The notes below the pieces were generated by a model, which was not told the DNA's origin, ran no database searches, and was given only the letters and a program-made list of their open reading frames with translations. Made by a program: the position numbers and the translations under genes. From Actinoallomurus sp963850195 (GTDB lineage Bacteria > Actinomycetota > Actinomycetes > Streptosporangiales > Streptosporangiaceae): DNA of 64,000 nucleotides. The DNA lies in the NCBI GenBank assembly GCA_963850195.1, contig CAWKKD010000005.1, positions 2,604,001 through 2,668,000 on the forward strand. The letters run 5' to 3'. Shown piece after piece: positions 17,710 through 25,708 of the stretch; positions within the stretch are counted from its first letter, which is position 1; each line of letters opens with the position of its first letter.

Positions 17710-20046
17710 GTGAGCACGGATACCTACGCGGACTGGTTGCGGGCGCGCGACGACGATGAGTTGCGCGCGCTTTTCGCATGCCGGCCCGAGCTGATCACGC
17801 CGGTACCCGCGGACATCACGGCCCTGTCCTCCCGCGCCTCCGCGCCGTCGGCCATCTCGCGCGCCCTGGACCGGCTGGACCGATACGCGCTGAGCGTGTT
17901 CGAGGCGCTGGTGACCCTGCCCTCCCCCACGACACCGGCCGACCTCACCGAGGCCGCCGGCACCGACGTACGCGGCGCGCTCGACCGCCTGCGCGCCCTC
18001 GCCCTGGTCTGGGGCGAGGACGGCGAGCTGCGCCCGGCGCCGGGCGCGCGGCAGGCCATACCTCACCCGGCCGGCCTCGGGCCGCCCTCACGTGAGGCCT
18101 TCGCCTCCTACCCCTCCGAGCGCCTGTCGGCCCTGCTGGCCGACCTCGGCGTGGACGCCCCCGAGCGGATCCACGACCGGCTCGACGCCCTGATCGAGGA
18201 CGCCGGGCCCGAGGCCCGCGCCGCGCTCGACCGGCTCACCTGGGGACCTCCGGTGGGCCGTGTGGAGGGCGCGCGCCGCCCGATCACCATCGCCACCGCC
18301 TCCTCCCCGGTCGAGCGCCTCCTCGCGCGCGGCCTGCTCGCGGCGACCGACGACCGCACCGTGACGCTCCCCCGCGAGGTCGGGCTGCACCTGCGGGGCG
18401 GCCGCGTCTTCCGCTCGCTGGAGGCGAGCCCGCCGCCGCTCGACGGCACGAAGCGCGAGCAGCGGCTCGTCGACCGCACCGCGGGCGGCCAGGCCTTCAC
18501 GACCGTACGCGTCCTCGAGGAGCTGCTCGAGCGCTGGGGCATCGACCCGCCGGGCGTCCTTCGCGGCGGCGGCCTCGGCGTCCGTGACCTGCGCGCCACG
18601 GCCGCGCTCCTCGACGTACCCGAGTGGACCGCGGCCCTCCTCGTCGAGGTCGCGTACGCCGCGGGGCTGCTCGCGCGCAGCGGCGAGTTCGACGGTTCGG
18701 CCGGACGCGACGCGGTGTGGCTGCCGACCCGCGCGTACGACCTGTGGCGGCTGCGCGACGTGGAGGTCCGCTGGGTCATGGTCGCGGAGGCCTGGCTGCG
18801 CACCGACCGCGTGCCGGGGCTCGCGGGCGTACGCGACGACCGCGACCGGCTGATCAACGCGCTGTCCGACGAGGCCGTCCGCGCCAGCGCGCCGCAGGTG
18901 CGCCGCTCGGCGCTGACCGCGCTCGCCGGGGCCCCCGAGGGCACCGCGCCGCACGCCGAGAGCGTCCACGCCCACCTGTCGTGGCGCGAGCCGCGCCGTG
19001 GCGGCTCGCTGCGCGAGCGCCTCATCGGCTGGGTGCTGCGGGAGGCCGAGGTGCTGGGCGTGACCGGCCTCGGCGCCGCCGCGACCCACACCCGGGCGCT
19101 GATGTCGGAGGACGGGCCGGCCAAGGAGCTGCTCAAGGTCCTGCCCGAGCCGGTCGACCACGTCCTGATCCAGGCTGACCTGACCGCGGTCGCGCCCGGA
19201 CCGCTCATCGCCGAGCTGGCGCGCGAGCTGGCGCTCGCCGCCGACATCGAGTCGACCGGCGGCGCCACCGTCTACCGCTTCACGCCCGAGTCGGTACGCC
19301 GCGCGCTCGACGCCGGGCGCGGCGCCTCCGAACTGATCGACCTGCTGAGGCGGCACTCGGCCACCGACCTGCCGCAGCCGCTCGGCTACCTGATCGAGGA
19401 CGTCGCGCGCCGGCACGGCCGGCTGCGGGTCGGCATCGCCTCCGCGTACGTGCGCAGCGACGACCCCGCCGTACTCGACGAGATCCTCGCCGACCGGCGC
19501 TCGGAGGAGCTGCGGCTGCACCGCCTGGCGCCCACCGTCCTCGCGTCACGCGTCCCACGGTCCGAGCTGCTCGACTCGCTGCGCGCCCTGGGGTACGCCC
19601 CGGTCGCCGAGTCACCGGAGGGCTCCGTCGTCATCACACGCCTCGACGCCCAGCGCGCCGACGCGTCCGGGCAGGGCGCGTACGAGATGGCCCGCCACGC
19701 CCTCGGCGGCGGCATCGCGCCGGACGCCTCCGTCGTCACCGCCGCCGTACGCGCCCTGCGCGCCGGCGACGAGGCGGCCCGCGTCGCCGTACCGAACGGC
19801 ACGCCGCCGCGCTCACCGGCGATCGCGATGGTCCAGCGCCTGCGCGACGCGCTGGACCGCGGCTCACGCGTCTGGATCGGCTACCTCGACCAGCAGGGCC
19901 AGGCGTCCAGCCGCATCATCGAGCCCGCGCGGATCGAGGGCGGCTTCCTCACCGCCTACGACGCGACCCGCGCCGCCATGCACCGGTTCGCCCTCCACCG
20001 CATCACCGGCGTCGCGGACGTCGACGGGGCCGAGCACGGCGACTGA
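17710..20046 (+). CDS. helicase-associated domain protein (XPB partner)
   Basis: A 778-aa protein starting at GTG 17710 after GTGGGA. It carries winged-helix-like Leu/Arg-rich segments and, near the C-terminus, a helicase-associated (Helicase_C_3/XPB N-terminal-like) region: ADLTAVAPGPLIAELARELALAADIESTGGATVYRFTPESVRRALDAG. It ends with a WYL-like stretch GSRVWIGYLDQQGQASSRIIEPARIEGGFLTAYDATRAAMHRFALHRITGV. No Walker A motif is present, so it is not itself a helicase. The gene precedes XPB in many actinobacteria. It probably works with XPB in DNA repair or transcription-coupled processes, by analogy to the archaeal XPB partner. Confidence 0.82.
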   Translation: MSTDTYADWLRARDDDELRALFACRPELITPVPADITALSSRASAPSAISRALDRLDRYALSVFEALVTLPSPTTPADLTEAAGTDVRGALDRLRALALVWGEDGELRPAPGARQAIPHPAGLGPPSREAFASYPSERLSALLADLGVDAPERIHDRLDALIEDAGPEARAALDRLTWGPPVGRVEGARRPITIATASSPVERLLARGLLAATDDRTVTLPREVGLHLRGGRVFRSLEASPPPLDGTKREQRLVDRTAGGQAFTTVRVLEELLERWGIDPPGVLRGGGLGVRDLRATAALLDVPEWTAALLVEVAYAAGLLARSGEFDGSAGRDAVWLPTRAYDLWRLRDVEVRWVMVAEAWLRTDRVPGLAGVRDDRDRLINALSDEAVRASAPQVRRSALTALAGAPEGTAPHAESVHAHLSWREPRRGGSLRERLIGWVLREAEVLGVTGLGAAATHTRALMSEDGPAKELLKVLPEPVDHVLIQADLTAVAPGPLIAELARELALAADIESTGGATVYRFTPESVRRALDAGRGASELIDLLRRHSATDLPQPLGYLIEDVARRHGRLRVGIASAYVRSDDPAVLDEILADRRSEELRLHRLAPTVLASRVPRSELLDSLRALGYAPVAESPEGSVVITRLDAQRADASGQGAYEMARHALGGGIAPDASVVTAAVRALRAGDEAARVAVPNGTPPRSPAIAMVQRLRDALDRGSRVWIGYLDQQGQASSRIIEPARIEGGFLTAYDATRAAMHRFALHRITGVADVDGAEHGD

Positions 20047-20140
20047 TTTCCGGTGGAACCGTACGGGTCCGAAATCGGTCATATTCGCGGACCATGCTCG
20101 GAAACGGGTACGACTTCCGGACGCACCCTGGGAGATCGCG

Positions 20141-20554
20141 ATGGCGTGGCAGGACCCGTACGACCCGTACGGCAAAGAGCCGTACCAGCAACAGCCCGGC
20201 CAGTACGGCCAGACGACCCCGGGCTGGCAGGACCCCTACCCCCAGTACGGTTCCGCGCCCGGCTGGCAGGACCCGTACGCGCAGTACGGTCCGCAGTACC
20301 CCGCGATCCCCGTTCCGGCGCCGGTCTCCAACGGGCTGACCGTCGTGGCGCTCGTCGCCAACATCGCCACCGCCATGTTCACCTGCGGCATCGGGCTGAC
20401 CTGGCTGCCGGGCATCATCCTGTCCGCGATGGCGCTCGGCCGTTACAAGACCGATCCGGAGTCCGCGCGCCGCCTCACCCTGTGGGCCTGGGTCTGCTTC
20501 GCGCTCGACATCGCGCTGACGGTCGGGTTCTACGCGCTGATCTTCAGCCTCTGA
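20141..20554 (+). CDS. small membrane protein with QYG-rich N-terminus, copy 1
   Basis: A 137-aa protein: 60 residues of Gln/Tyr/Gly/Pro-rich low complexity with repeated WQDPY and QYG units, then two membrane spans (TVVALVANIATAMFTCGIGLTWLPGIILSAMAL and WAWVCFALDIALTVGFYALIF) linked by GRYKTDPESARRLT. This arrangement resembles DUF4190-type proteins. GGGAG precedes the ATG. A paralogue follows immediately, and both lie between the helicase-associated gene and XPB. Function unknown. Confidence 0.78.
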   Translation: MAWQDPYDPYGKEPYQQQPGQYGQTTPGWQDPYPQYGSAPGWQDPYAQYGPQYPAIPVPAPVSNGLTVVALVANIATAMFTCGIGLTWLPGIILSAMALGRYKTDPESARRLTLWAWVCFALDIALTVGFYALIFSL

Positions 20555-20555
20555 C

Positions 20556-20582
20556 GATTTCCGCGTAGGGAAGCCAACGAGG
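20556..20582 (+). repeat. 3' flank repeat, copy 1
   Basis: Starting two bases after the stop of copy 1, GATTTCCG(C)GT(A)GGGAAGCCA is nearly repeated after the stop of copy 2 at 21079-21105. This shows the paralogues arose by a duplication that included 3' flanking DNA. Confidence 0.7.
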
Positions 20583-20682
20583 ACTGGCGCCCAAATCATG
20601 GAACCGCGCGACGCCAGAATCGGTCGAATAGCACCATATCCGGAAATAAATCCGGCTTCTGGCTGCATATGAGGAGACCGCA

Positions 20683-21072
20683 ATGGCGTGGCAGGACCCC
20701 CATGACTCGCACGGCAAAGAGCCTCAGCAGGAACAGCCCGGCCAGTACGCCCAGCCGGGCCCGGGCCCGCTTGCCCCCTCTGCGCCGTACGGCCCTCAGT
20801 ACGCCGCGGCACCGCCGGTGCCCAACGGCTCGGCCATCGGCGCACTCATCGCCAACAGCTCGGCCATCGTGTTCGGCTTCGGCGGCATCGGGATGGCGTG
20901 GCTGCCGGGGATCATCCTGTCCGTGATCGCACTCACCCGCTTCCGTACCGATCCGGAGTCCGCGCGCCGCCTCACCAAGTGGGCCTGGGTCTGCTTCGTC
21001 GTCGACATCGTGCTGACGGTCGTACTCTTCCTGGCGGCCTTCCTGTTCCTGTGGCAGCCCTCACTGCCATGA
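20683..21072 (+). CDS. small membrane protein with Gln/Pro-rich N-terminus, copy 2
   Basis: A 129-aa paralogue of the gene at 20141: it starts MAWQDPHDSHGKEPQQEQPGQY, then PNGSAIGALIANSSAIVFGFGGIGMAWLPGIILSVIAL and a shared RTDPESARRLTKWAWVCFVVDIVLTVV ending. The N-terminal repeat region is shorter and has lost the second and third WQDPY units. GAGGAG lies 7 bases 5' of the ATG. Function unknown. The membrane half is conserved between the copies and the soluble half has diverged. Confidence 0.78.
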   Translation: MAWQDPHDSHGKEPQQEQPGQYAQPGPGPLAPSAPYGPQYAAAPPVPNGSAIGALIANSSAIVFGFGGIGMAWLPGIILSVIALTRFRTDPESARRLTKWAWVCFVVDIVLTVVLFLAAFLFLWQPSLP

Positions 21073-21078
21073 CCTGAT

Positions 21079-21105
21079 GATTTCCGGGTGGGGAAGCCAC
21101 GGAGG
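21079..21105 (+). repeat. 3' flank repeat, copy 2
   Basis: Counterpart of 20556-20582, about 24 of 27 positions identical with one-base indels, lying just after the stop of the second paralogue. Confidence 0.7.
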
Positions 21106-21152
21106 GGTCCGCGCTGTTGGACACTGTGATCCCCACGTCCGAAAGGCATCAC

Positions 21153-22805
21153 GTGACCGACGGCCCGCTCATCGTCCAGTCCGACAAGACCCTGTTGCTC
21201 GAGGTGGACCACGAGGCGGCAAGCGCCTGCCGTAAGGCGATCGCGCCGTTCGCCGAGTTGGAGCGCGCGCCCGAGCACGTGCACACCTACCGGATCACTC
21301 CCCTGGCGCTGTGGAACGCCCGCGCGGCGGGCCACGACGCCGAGCAGGTGGTCGACGCGCTCATCGGCTTCGCGCGCTACCCCGTTCCGCACGCCCTCCT
21401 GGTCGACATCGCCGACACGATGGGCCGCTACGGGCGGCTGCGCCTGGAGAAGCACCCGACGCACGGCCTGATGCTCGTGTCGTCGGACCGCGCGGTGCTC
21501 GAGGAGGTCCTGCGGGCCAAGAAGCTCCAAACGATGTTCGGCCCACGGGTGGACGCCGACAGCGTGGCCGTGCACCCGAGCGAGCGCGGCACCCTGAAGC
21601 AGGCGCTGCTGAAGATCGGCTGGCCGGCCGAGGACCTCGCCGGCTACGTCGACGGCGAGGCGCACCAGATCGACCTCGTCCAGGACGGCTGGACCCTGCG
21701 CGGCTACCAGCACGACGCGGCGGAGTCCTTCTGGCATGGCGGCTCGGGCGTGGTCGTGCTGCCCTGTGGCGCGGGCAAGACGATCGTCGGCGCCGCCGCG
21801 ATGGCCCACACGTCGGCGACCACGCTGATCCTGGTCACCAACACGGTCTCGGCGCACCAGTGGAAACAGGAGCTGCTGCGCCGCACGTCGCTGACCGAGG
21901 AAGAGATCGGCGAGTACACGGGCACCAAGAAGCAGATCCGGCCGGTCACCATCGCGACATACCAGGTCATGACGACCCGGCGGAAGGGCGTCTACACCCA
22001 CCTCGAGCTGTTCGACGCCCGCGACTGGGGCCTGATCATGTACGACGAGGTGCACCTACTGCCCGCGCCGATCTTCCGCATGACGGCCGATCTCCAGACC
22101 CGGCGCCGCCTGGGCCTCACAGCCACGCTCGTACGCGAGGACGGCCGCGAGGGTGATGTGTTCTCCCTCATCGGCCCCAAGCGCTACGACGCGCCCTGGA
22201 AGGAGATGGAGGCCCAGGGCTGGATCGCCCCGGCCGACTGCGTCGAGGTACGCGTGACGCTGACCGACTCCGAGCGCCTCGCCTACGCCACCGCCGAGCA
22301 GGAGGACCGTTACCGCTTCTGCGCCACGACCCCGACCAAGTCGTCGGTCGTGCAGGCGCTCGTCGAACGGCATCGCGGCGAGCAGACCCTCGTCATCGGC
22401 CAGTACATCGACCAGCTCGACGATCTGGGCGAACGTCTCGAGGCCCCGGTGATCAAGGGCGAGACCAAGATCAAGGAGCGGGAGCGCCTGTTCGACGCGT
22501 TCCGGTCCGGCGAGATCTCCGTCCTGATCGTGTCCAAGGTCGCGAACTTCTCGATCGACCTGCCCGAGGCCGCCGTCGCCGTACAGGTCTCGGGGACGTT
22601 CGGGTCCCGGCAGGAGGAGGCGCAGCGACTCGGCCGCGTGCTGCGTCCCAAGGCGTCCGGCAAGGGCGCCCGTTTCTACTCCGTCGTGGCCCGCGACACG
22701 CTCGACCAGGACTACGCCGCACACCGGCAGCGGTTCCTGGCCGAGCAGGGATACGCCTACCGCATCGTCGACGCCGACGCGGTCTTCGCGGAGGACGAGA
22801 TCTAG
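21153..22805 (+). CDS. DNA repair helicase XPB
   Basis: A 550-aa SF2 helicase of the bacterial XPB/Ssl2 type. Walker A is PCGAGKT (about 204-210), Walker B DEVH (298-301), motif III LTATLVRED with the XPB-specific RED sequence directly after it, and motif VI QRLGRVLRPK. The N-terminal 180 residues form the XPB DNA-damage-recognition-like region. GTG 21153 is used; a TTG at 21117 would add 12 residues. It should unwind or translocate on duplex DNA with ATP. The upstream helicase-associated gene is the likely partner. No XPF-type or Bax1-like nuclease is adjacent. Confidence 0.93.
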   Translation: MTDGPLIVQSDKTLLLEVDHEAASACRKAIAPFAELERAPEHVHTYRITPLALWNARAAGHDAEQVVDALIGFARYPVPHALLVDIADTMGRYGRLRLEKHPTHGLMLVSSDRAVLEEVLRAKKLQTMFGPRVDADSVAVHPSERGTLKQALLKIGWPAEDLAGYVDGEAHQIDLVQDGWTLRGYQHDAAESFWHGGSGVVVLPCGAGKTIVGAAAMAHTSATTLILVTNTVSAHQWKQELLRRTSLTEEEIGEYTGTKKQIRPVTIATYQVMTTRRKGVYTHLELFDARDWGLIMYDEVHLLPAPIFRMTADLQTRRRLGLTATLVREDGREGDVFSLIGPKRYDAPWKEMEAQGWIAPADCVEVRVTLTDSERLAYATAEQEDRYRFCATTPTKSSVVQALVERHRGEQTLVIGQYIDQLDDLGERLEAPVIKGETKIKERERLFDAFRSGEISVLIVSKVANFSIDLPEAAVAVQVSGTFGSRQEEAQRLGRVLRPKASGKGARFYSVVARDTLDQDYAAHRQRFLAEQGYAYRIVDADAVFAEDEI

Positions 22806-22808
22806 GGG

Positions 22809-22837
22809 GGCGTGTCCGGTGAGTCACCGGACACGCC
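22809..22837. terminator. bidirectional hairpin after XPB
   Basis: A perfect 14-bp stem (22809-22822 with 22824-22837) around a single unpaired base, giving a near-complete palindrome of the GGCGTGTCCGG family also found at 15248 and 3564. It lies between convergent stops. Confidence 0.85.
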
Positions 22838-23434
22838 TCAGCGACGTCCCTTGTTCTCGCGCAGGACGACGTCGATGGTGATGGCCGTGGCGATCACGAG
22901 GCTGCGGAGCGGGTCGGGCAGCTGATACCTGATCTGGACGGCGTAGCGGTCGGCGGTGGTGAACCACGCCGCCGCCAGGCCCTCCCACTGCTTGTTGACC
23001 CGGGCGACCTCGGTGCCCTGCCAGTCGGAGATGGAGAAGTCCCAGCCGAAGAAGTCGCCGCGGATCTCTCCGAGCTGCCTCTCCCAGGGGTCGAGCAGCG
23101 TGAACCTCGGCTTCAGCCCGAAGTGACACTGAATGGCCCCGATCGGCTGGCCGTTCGGCCAGGTGATCTGCACCTTGGGGGTCACGAGCGCGAACGGCTT
23201 GTCGATGATCAACATCGGCATGCCGTCGGGGCGCATGACGTGGAGCGTGTGCCGGGTGTTGTTGGAGTACTCGGAGAAGATGAAACGCATGGCCTTCTTG
23301 CCGCCCGAGAGATTCGGCTCACCGACGAACGCCACGGGCTGGCCATGCTCATTGAAAACGGTGTACTTGGATTCGACTCCGAAGACTTCTTTCGGCTGCT
23401 CGACAAGGAGCACGGGTGAGTTGAAAAGATCCAC
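22838..23434 (-). CDS. LURP-one/scramblase-like family protein
   Basis: A 198-aa protein with the beta-barrel pattern of the LURP1/Tubby-like scramblase family: VDLFNSPVLLVEQPKEVFGVESKYTVFNEHGQPVAFVGE, then TLHVMRPDGMPMLIIDKPF, GAIQCHFGLKPRFTLLDPWERQLGEIRGDFFGWDFSI and a hydrophobic C-terminal helix SLVIATAITIDVVL. I use GTG 23434, where the conserved sequence begins; 37 upstream residues in frame would run into the GroEL terminator. Probably membrane-associated; function unknown. Confidence 0.78.
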   Translation of the reverse strand: MDLFNSPVLLVEQPKEVFGVESKYTVFNEHGQPVAFVGEPNLSGGKKAMRFIFSEYSNNTRHTLHVMRPDGMPMLIIDKPFALVTPKVQITWPNGQPIGAIQCHFGLKPRFTLLDPWERQLGEIRGDFFGWDFSISDWQGTEVARVNKQWEGLAAAWFTTADRYAVQIRYQLPDPLRSLVIATAITIDVVLRENKGRR

Positions 23435-23466
23435 GGACCGCAGCTTACGGGTGTTTAGTACGCAAA

Positions 23467-23501
23467 AAGGGACGACCCCCGGAAATGCGGGGCCGTCCCT
23501 T
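23467..23501 (-). terminator. intrinsic terminator of groEL
   Basis: Arms 23467-23479 and 23489-23501 pair with one G-T-type mismatch. On the groEL strand the hairpin is followed by TTTTTG, a proper U-tract, uncommon in this GC-rich window. Confidence 0.85.
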
Positions 23502-23528
23502 CGTCCGAGTACGAGACTCGGTGCGGAC

Positions 23529-25151
23529 TCAGAAGTCCATGCCACCCGGGTCCGGAGCGGCCGGGGCCTTCTCCTTCTCGGGCTTTTCGGCGACGACTGC
23601 CTCGGTGGTGAGGAACAGGGCCGCGATGGAAGCGGCGTTCTGCAGCGCGGAGCGCGTCACCTTGGCCGGGTCGATGATGCCGGCGTCGAACATGTTGACG
23701 TAGTCGCCGGTCGCGGCGTTCAGGCCGAACCCGACCTCGAGCGAGCGAACCCGCTCGGCCACGACGCCACCCTCAAGGCCGGCGTTGATCGCGATCTGCT
23801 TCAGCGGCTCTTCCAGAGCGCGCCGCACGATCGCGGCACCGGTGGCCTCATCACCCTCAAGCTCGATCTTGTCGAACGCGCCCGCGGCGGCCTGCAGCAG
23901 CGCCACGCCACCACCGGGAACGATGCCCTCCTCGACGGCCGCCTTCGCATTGCGAACGGCGTCCTCGATGCGGTGCTTGCGCTCCTTCAACTCGACCTCG
24001 GTCGCAGCGCCGGCCTTGATGACGGCCACGCCGCCGGCCAGCTTCGCCAGACGCTCCTGGAGCTTCTCGCGGTCATAGTCGGAGTCACTGTTGTCGATCT
24101 CGACACGGATCTCGTTGACCCGGCCCGCGATCTCGTCCGGGTCACCGGCACCGTCGACGATGGTCGTCTCGTCCTTGTTCACCACGACGCGCTTGGCACG
24201 ACCCAGCATGTCCAGCGTGGTGTTCTCGAGCTTGAGACCGATGTCCTCGGAAACGACCTGGCCACCCGTGAGGATGGCGATGTCGCCGAGCATCGCCTTA
24301 CGGCGGTCGCCGAAGCCCGGAGCCTTGACGGCGACGGACTTGAACACGCCACGGATCTTGTTGACGACCAGGGTCGCCAGCGCCTCGCCCTCGACGTCCT
24401 CGGCGATGAGCACAAGCGGCTTGCCGCTCTGCATGACCTGCTCGAGAACCGGGACGAGGTCCTTGTTCGCGGAGATCTTCGAGCTGGCGATGAGGATGTA
24501 GGGGTCGTCGAAGACGGCCTCCATACGCTCCGGGTCGGTCACGAAGTAGTGCGACACGTAGCCCTTGTCGAAGCGCATGCCCTCCGTCAGCTCGAGCTCC
24601 AGACCGAAGGTCTGGCTCTCCTCGACGGTGATGACGCCTTCCTTGCCGACCTTGTCCATCGCCTCGGCGATCATCTCGCCGATCGACGGGTCACCGGCGG
24701 AAATGGAAGCCGTCGAAGCGATCTGCTCCTTCGTCTCCACATCCTTGGCGATCTTGGACAGCTCCTCGCTGACACGCTCGACCGCGGACTCGATACCCCG
24801 CTTCAGCGACATCGGGTTCGCGCCGGCCGCGACGTTACGCAGACCCTCACGCACGAGCGCCTGAGCCAGCACCGTGGCGGTCGTGGTGCCATCACCCGCC
24901 ACGTCATCGGTCTTCTTCGCGACCTCCTTGACCAGCTCGGCCCCGATCTTCTCCCACGGGTCCTCGAGCTCGATCTCCTTCGCGATCGAGACACCGTCGT
25001 TGGTGATCGTGGGAGCGCCCCACTTCTTCTCCAACACGACGTTACGACCCTTGGGACCAAGGGTGACCTTCACGGCGTCGGCGAGCTGGTTCATGCCGCG
25101 CTCGAGGCCGCGCCGCGCGTCCTCGTTGAACGCGATCATCTTTGCAGCCAT
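23529..25151 (-). CDS. groEL: chaperonin GroEL (stand-alone, GroEL2 type)
   Basis: A 540-aa 60-kDa chaperonin that forms the ATP-driven folding chamber. It begins MAAKMIAFNEDARRGLERGMNQLADAVKVTLGPKGRNVV and includes the ATP-site DGTTTATVLAQA. It ends in GGMDF, the hydrophobic Gly/Met tail of the housekeeping-type paralogue rather than the His-rich tail of GroEL1. No groES gene is adjacent. ATG 25151 has GGAG upstream. Two tandem CIRCE operators upstream indicate HrcA control. A terminator with a U-tract follows. Confidence 0.97.
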   Translation of the reverse strand: MAAKMIAFNEDARRGLERGMNQLADAVKVTLGPKGRNVVLEKKWGAPTITNDGVSIAKEIELEDPWEKIGAELVKEVAKKTDDVAGDGTTTATVLAQALVREGLRNVAAGANPMSLKRGIESAVERVSEELSKIAKDVETKEQIASTASISAGDPSIGEMIAEAMDKVGKEGVITVEESQTFGLELELTEGMRFDKGYVSHYFVTDPERMEAVFDDPYILIASSKISANKDLVPVLEQVMQSGKPLVLIAEDVEGEALATLVVNKIRGVFKSVAVKAPGFGDRRKAMLGDIAILTGGQVVSEDIGLKLENTTLDMLGRAKRVVVNKDETTIVDGAGDPDEIAGRVNEIRVEIDNSDSDYDREKLQERLAKLAGGVAVIKAGAATEVELKERKHRIEDAVRNAKAAVEEGIVPGGGVALLQAAAGAFDKIELEGDEATGAAIVRRALEEPLKQIAINAGLEGGVVAERVRSLEVGFGLNAATGDYVNMFDAGIIDPAKVTRSALQNAASIAALFLTTEAVVAEKPEKEKAPAAPDPGGMDF

Positions 25152-25280
25152 AAGCTCCAGATCCTCCCGGAACGGGGTGGCTATCAGAGATCGAGTCGAC
25201 GCCCGCGACGGACGACCTCGCCGTTGGCTTCCATGCCGCCACCGGACCTGAGGTCTCATCGTCTCGATCGATTTCAGGTT

Positions 25281-25307
25281 TTGGCACTCTCAACAGCTGA
25301 GTGCCAA
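25281..25307. promoter_or_regulatory. CIRCE operator 1 (HrcA site)
   Basis: TTGGCACTC at 25281-25289, nine spacer bases, GAGTGCCAA at 25299-25307: an exact 9-9-9 inverted repeat, the known HrcA binding geometry, about 130 bases upstream of groEL. Confidence 0.93.
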
Positions 25308-25314
25308 CGCTTGT

Positions 25315-25341
25315 TTAGCACTCTACCCCAGCGAGTGCAAG
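25315..25341. promoter_or_regulatory. CIRCE operator 2 (HrcA site)
   Basis: TTAGCACTC at 25315-25323 and GAGTGCAAG at 25333-25341 with nine bases between. The left half is the exact CIRCE consensus and the right half is degenerate in the last three positions. Seven bases separate it from operator 1. Confidence 0.85.
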
Positions 25342-25375
25342 CCGCACCGCTCTCACCTGGTACGGAACGCGACAA

Positions 25376-25399
25376 GGCCCGGCAATGGGACGCCGGGCC
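25376..25399 (-). terminator. hairpin after the moaD-like gene
   Basis: GGCCCGGC (25376-25383) and GCCGGGCC (25392-25399) form a perfect 8-bp stem about 30 bases past the moaD-like stop. It likely ends the thrC-like/moaD-like transcript before the CIRCE region. Confidence 0.6.
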
Positions 25400-25429
25400 A
25401 TGTCTGGGGACAAGAGGGTTCAGAGCGGG

Positions 25430-25708
25430 CTAACCGCCGGCCACCGCGGGAATGATCGAGATCTGCGAACCGTCCGGCGTCGCGGTGTCCAGTCCGTCGG
25501 CGAACCGCACGTCCTCTTCGCCGACGTACACGTTGACGAATCGGCGGATCTTCCCGTTGTCGTCGAGAATGCGGGCCGCGATTCCCTCGAAGCTGGCCTC
25601 CAGGTCGGCGACCACGTCGCGAACCGTGGAACCCGATGCCTTCACCTCGGATTCTCCGCCGGTGTAGCTCCGCAGGATGGTCGGGATGCGGACACTGATC
25701 GAGCTCAT
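25430..25708 (-). CDS. MoaD/ThiS family sulfur carrier protein
   Basis: A 92-aa ubiquitin-fold sulfur carrier ending in AVAGG; the C-terminal Gly-Gly is the site that becomes a thiocarboxylate. The body ISVRIPTILRSYTGGESEVKASGSTVRDVVADLEASFEGIAARILDDNGKIRRFVNVYVGEEDVRF is closest to the CysO branch. Its ATG overlaps the stop of the upstream threonine-synthase-like gene as ATGA (25705-25708), so the two are translationally coupled and under the same SAM riboswitch. That argues it donates sulfur to the upstream enzyme rather than to molybdopterin or thiamine synthesis. Confidence 0.9.
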   Translation of the reverse strand: MSSISVRIPTILRSYTGGESEVKASGSTVRDVVADLEASFEGIAARILDDNGKIRRFVNVYVGEEDVRFADGLDTATPDGSQISIIPAVAGG

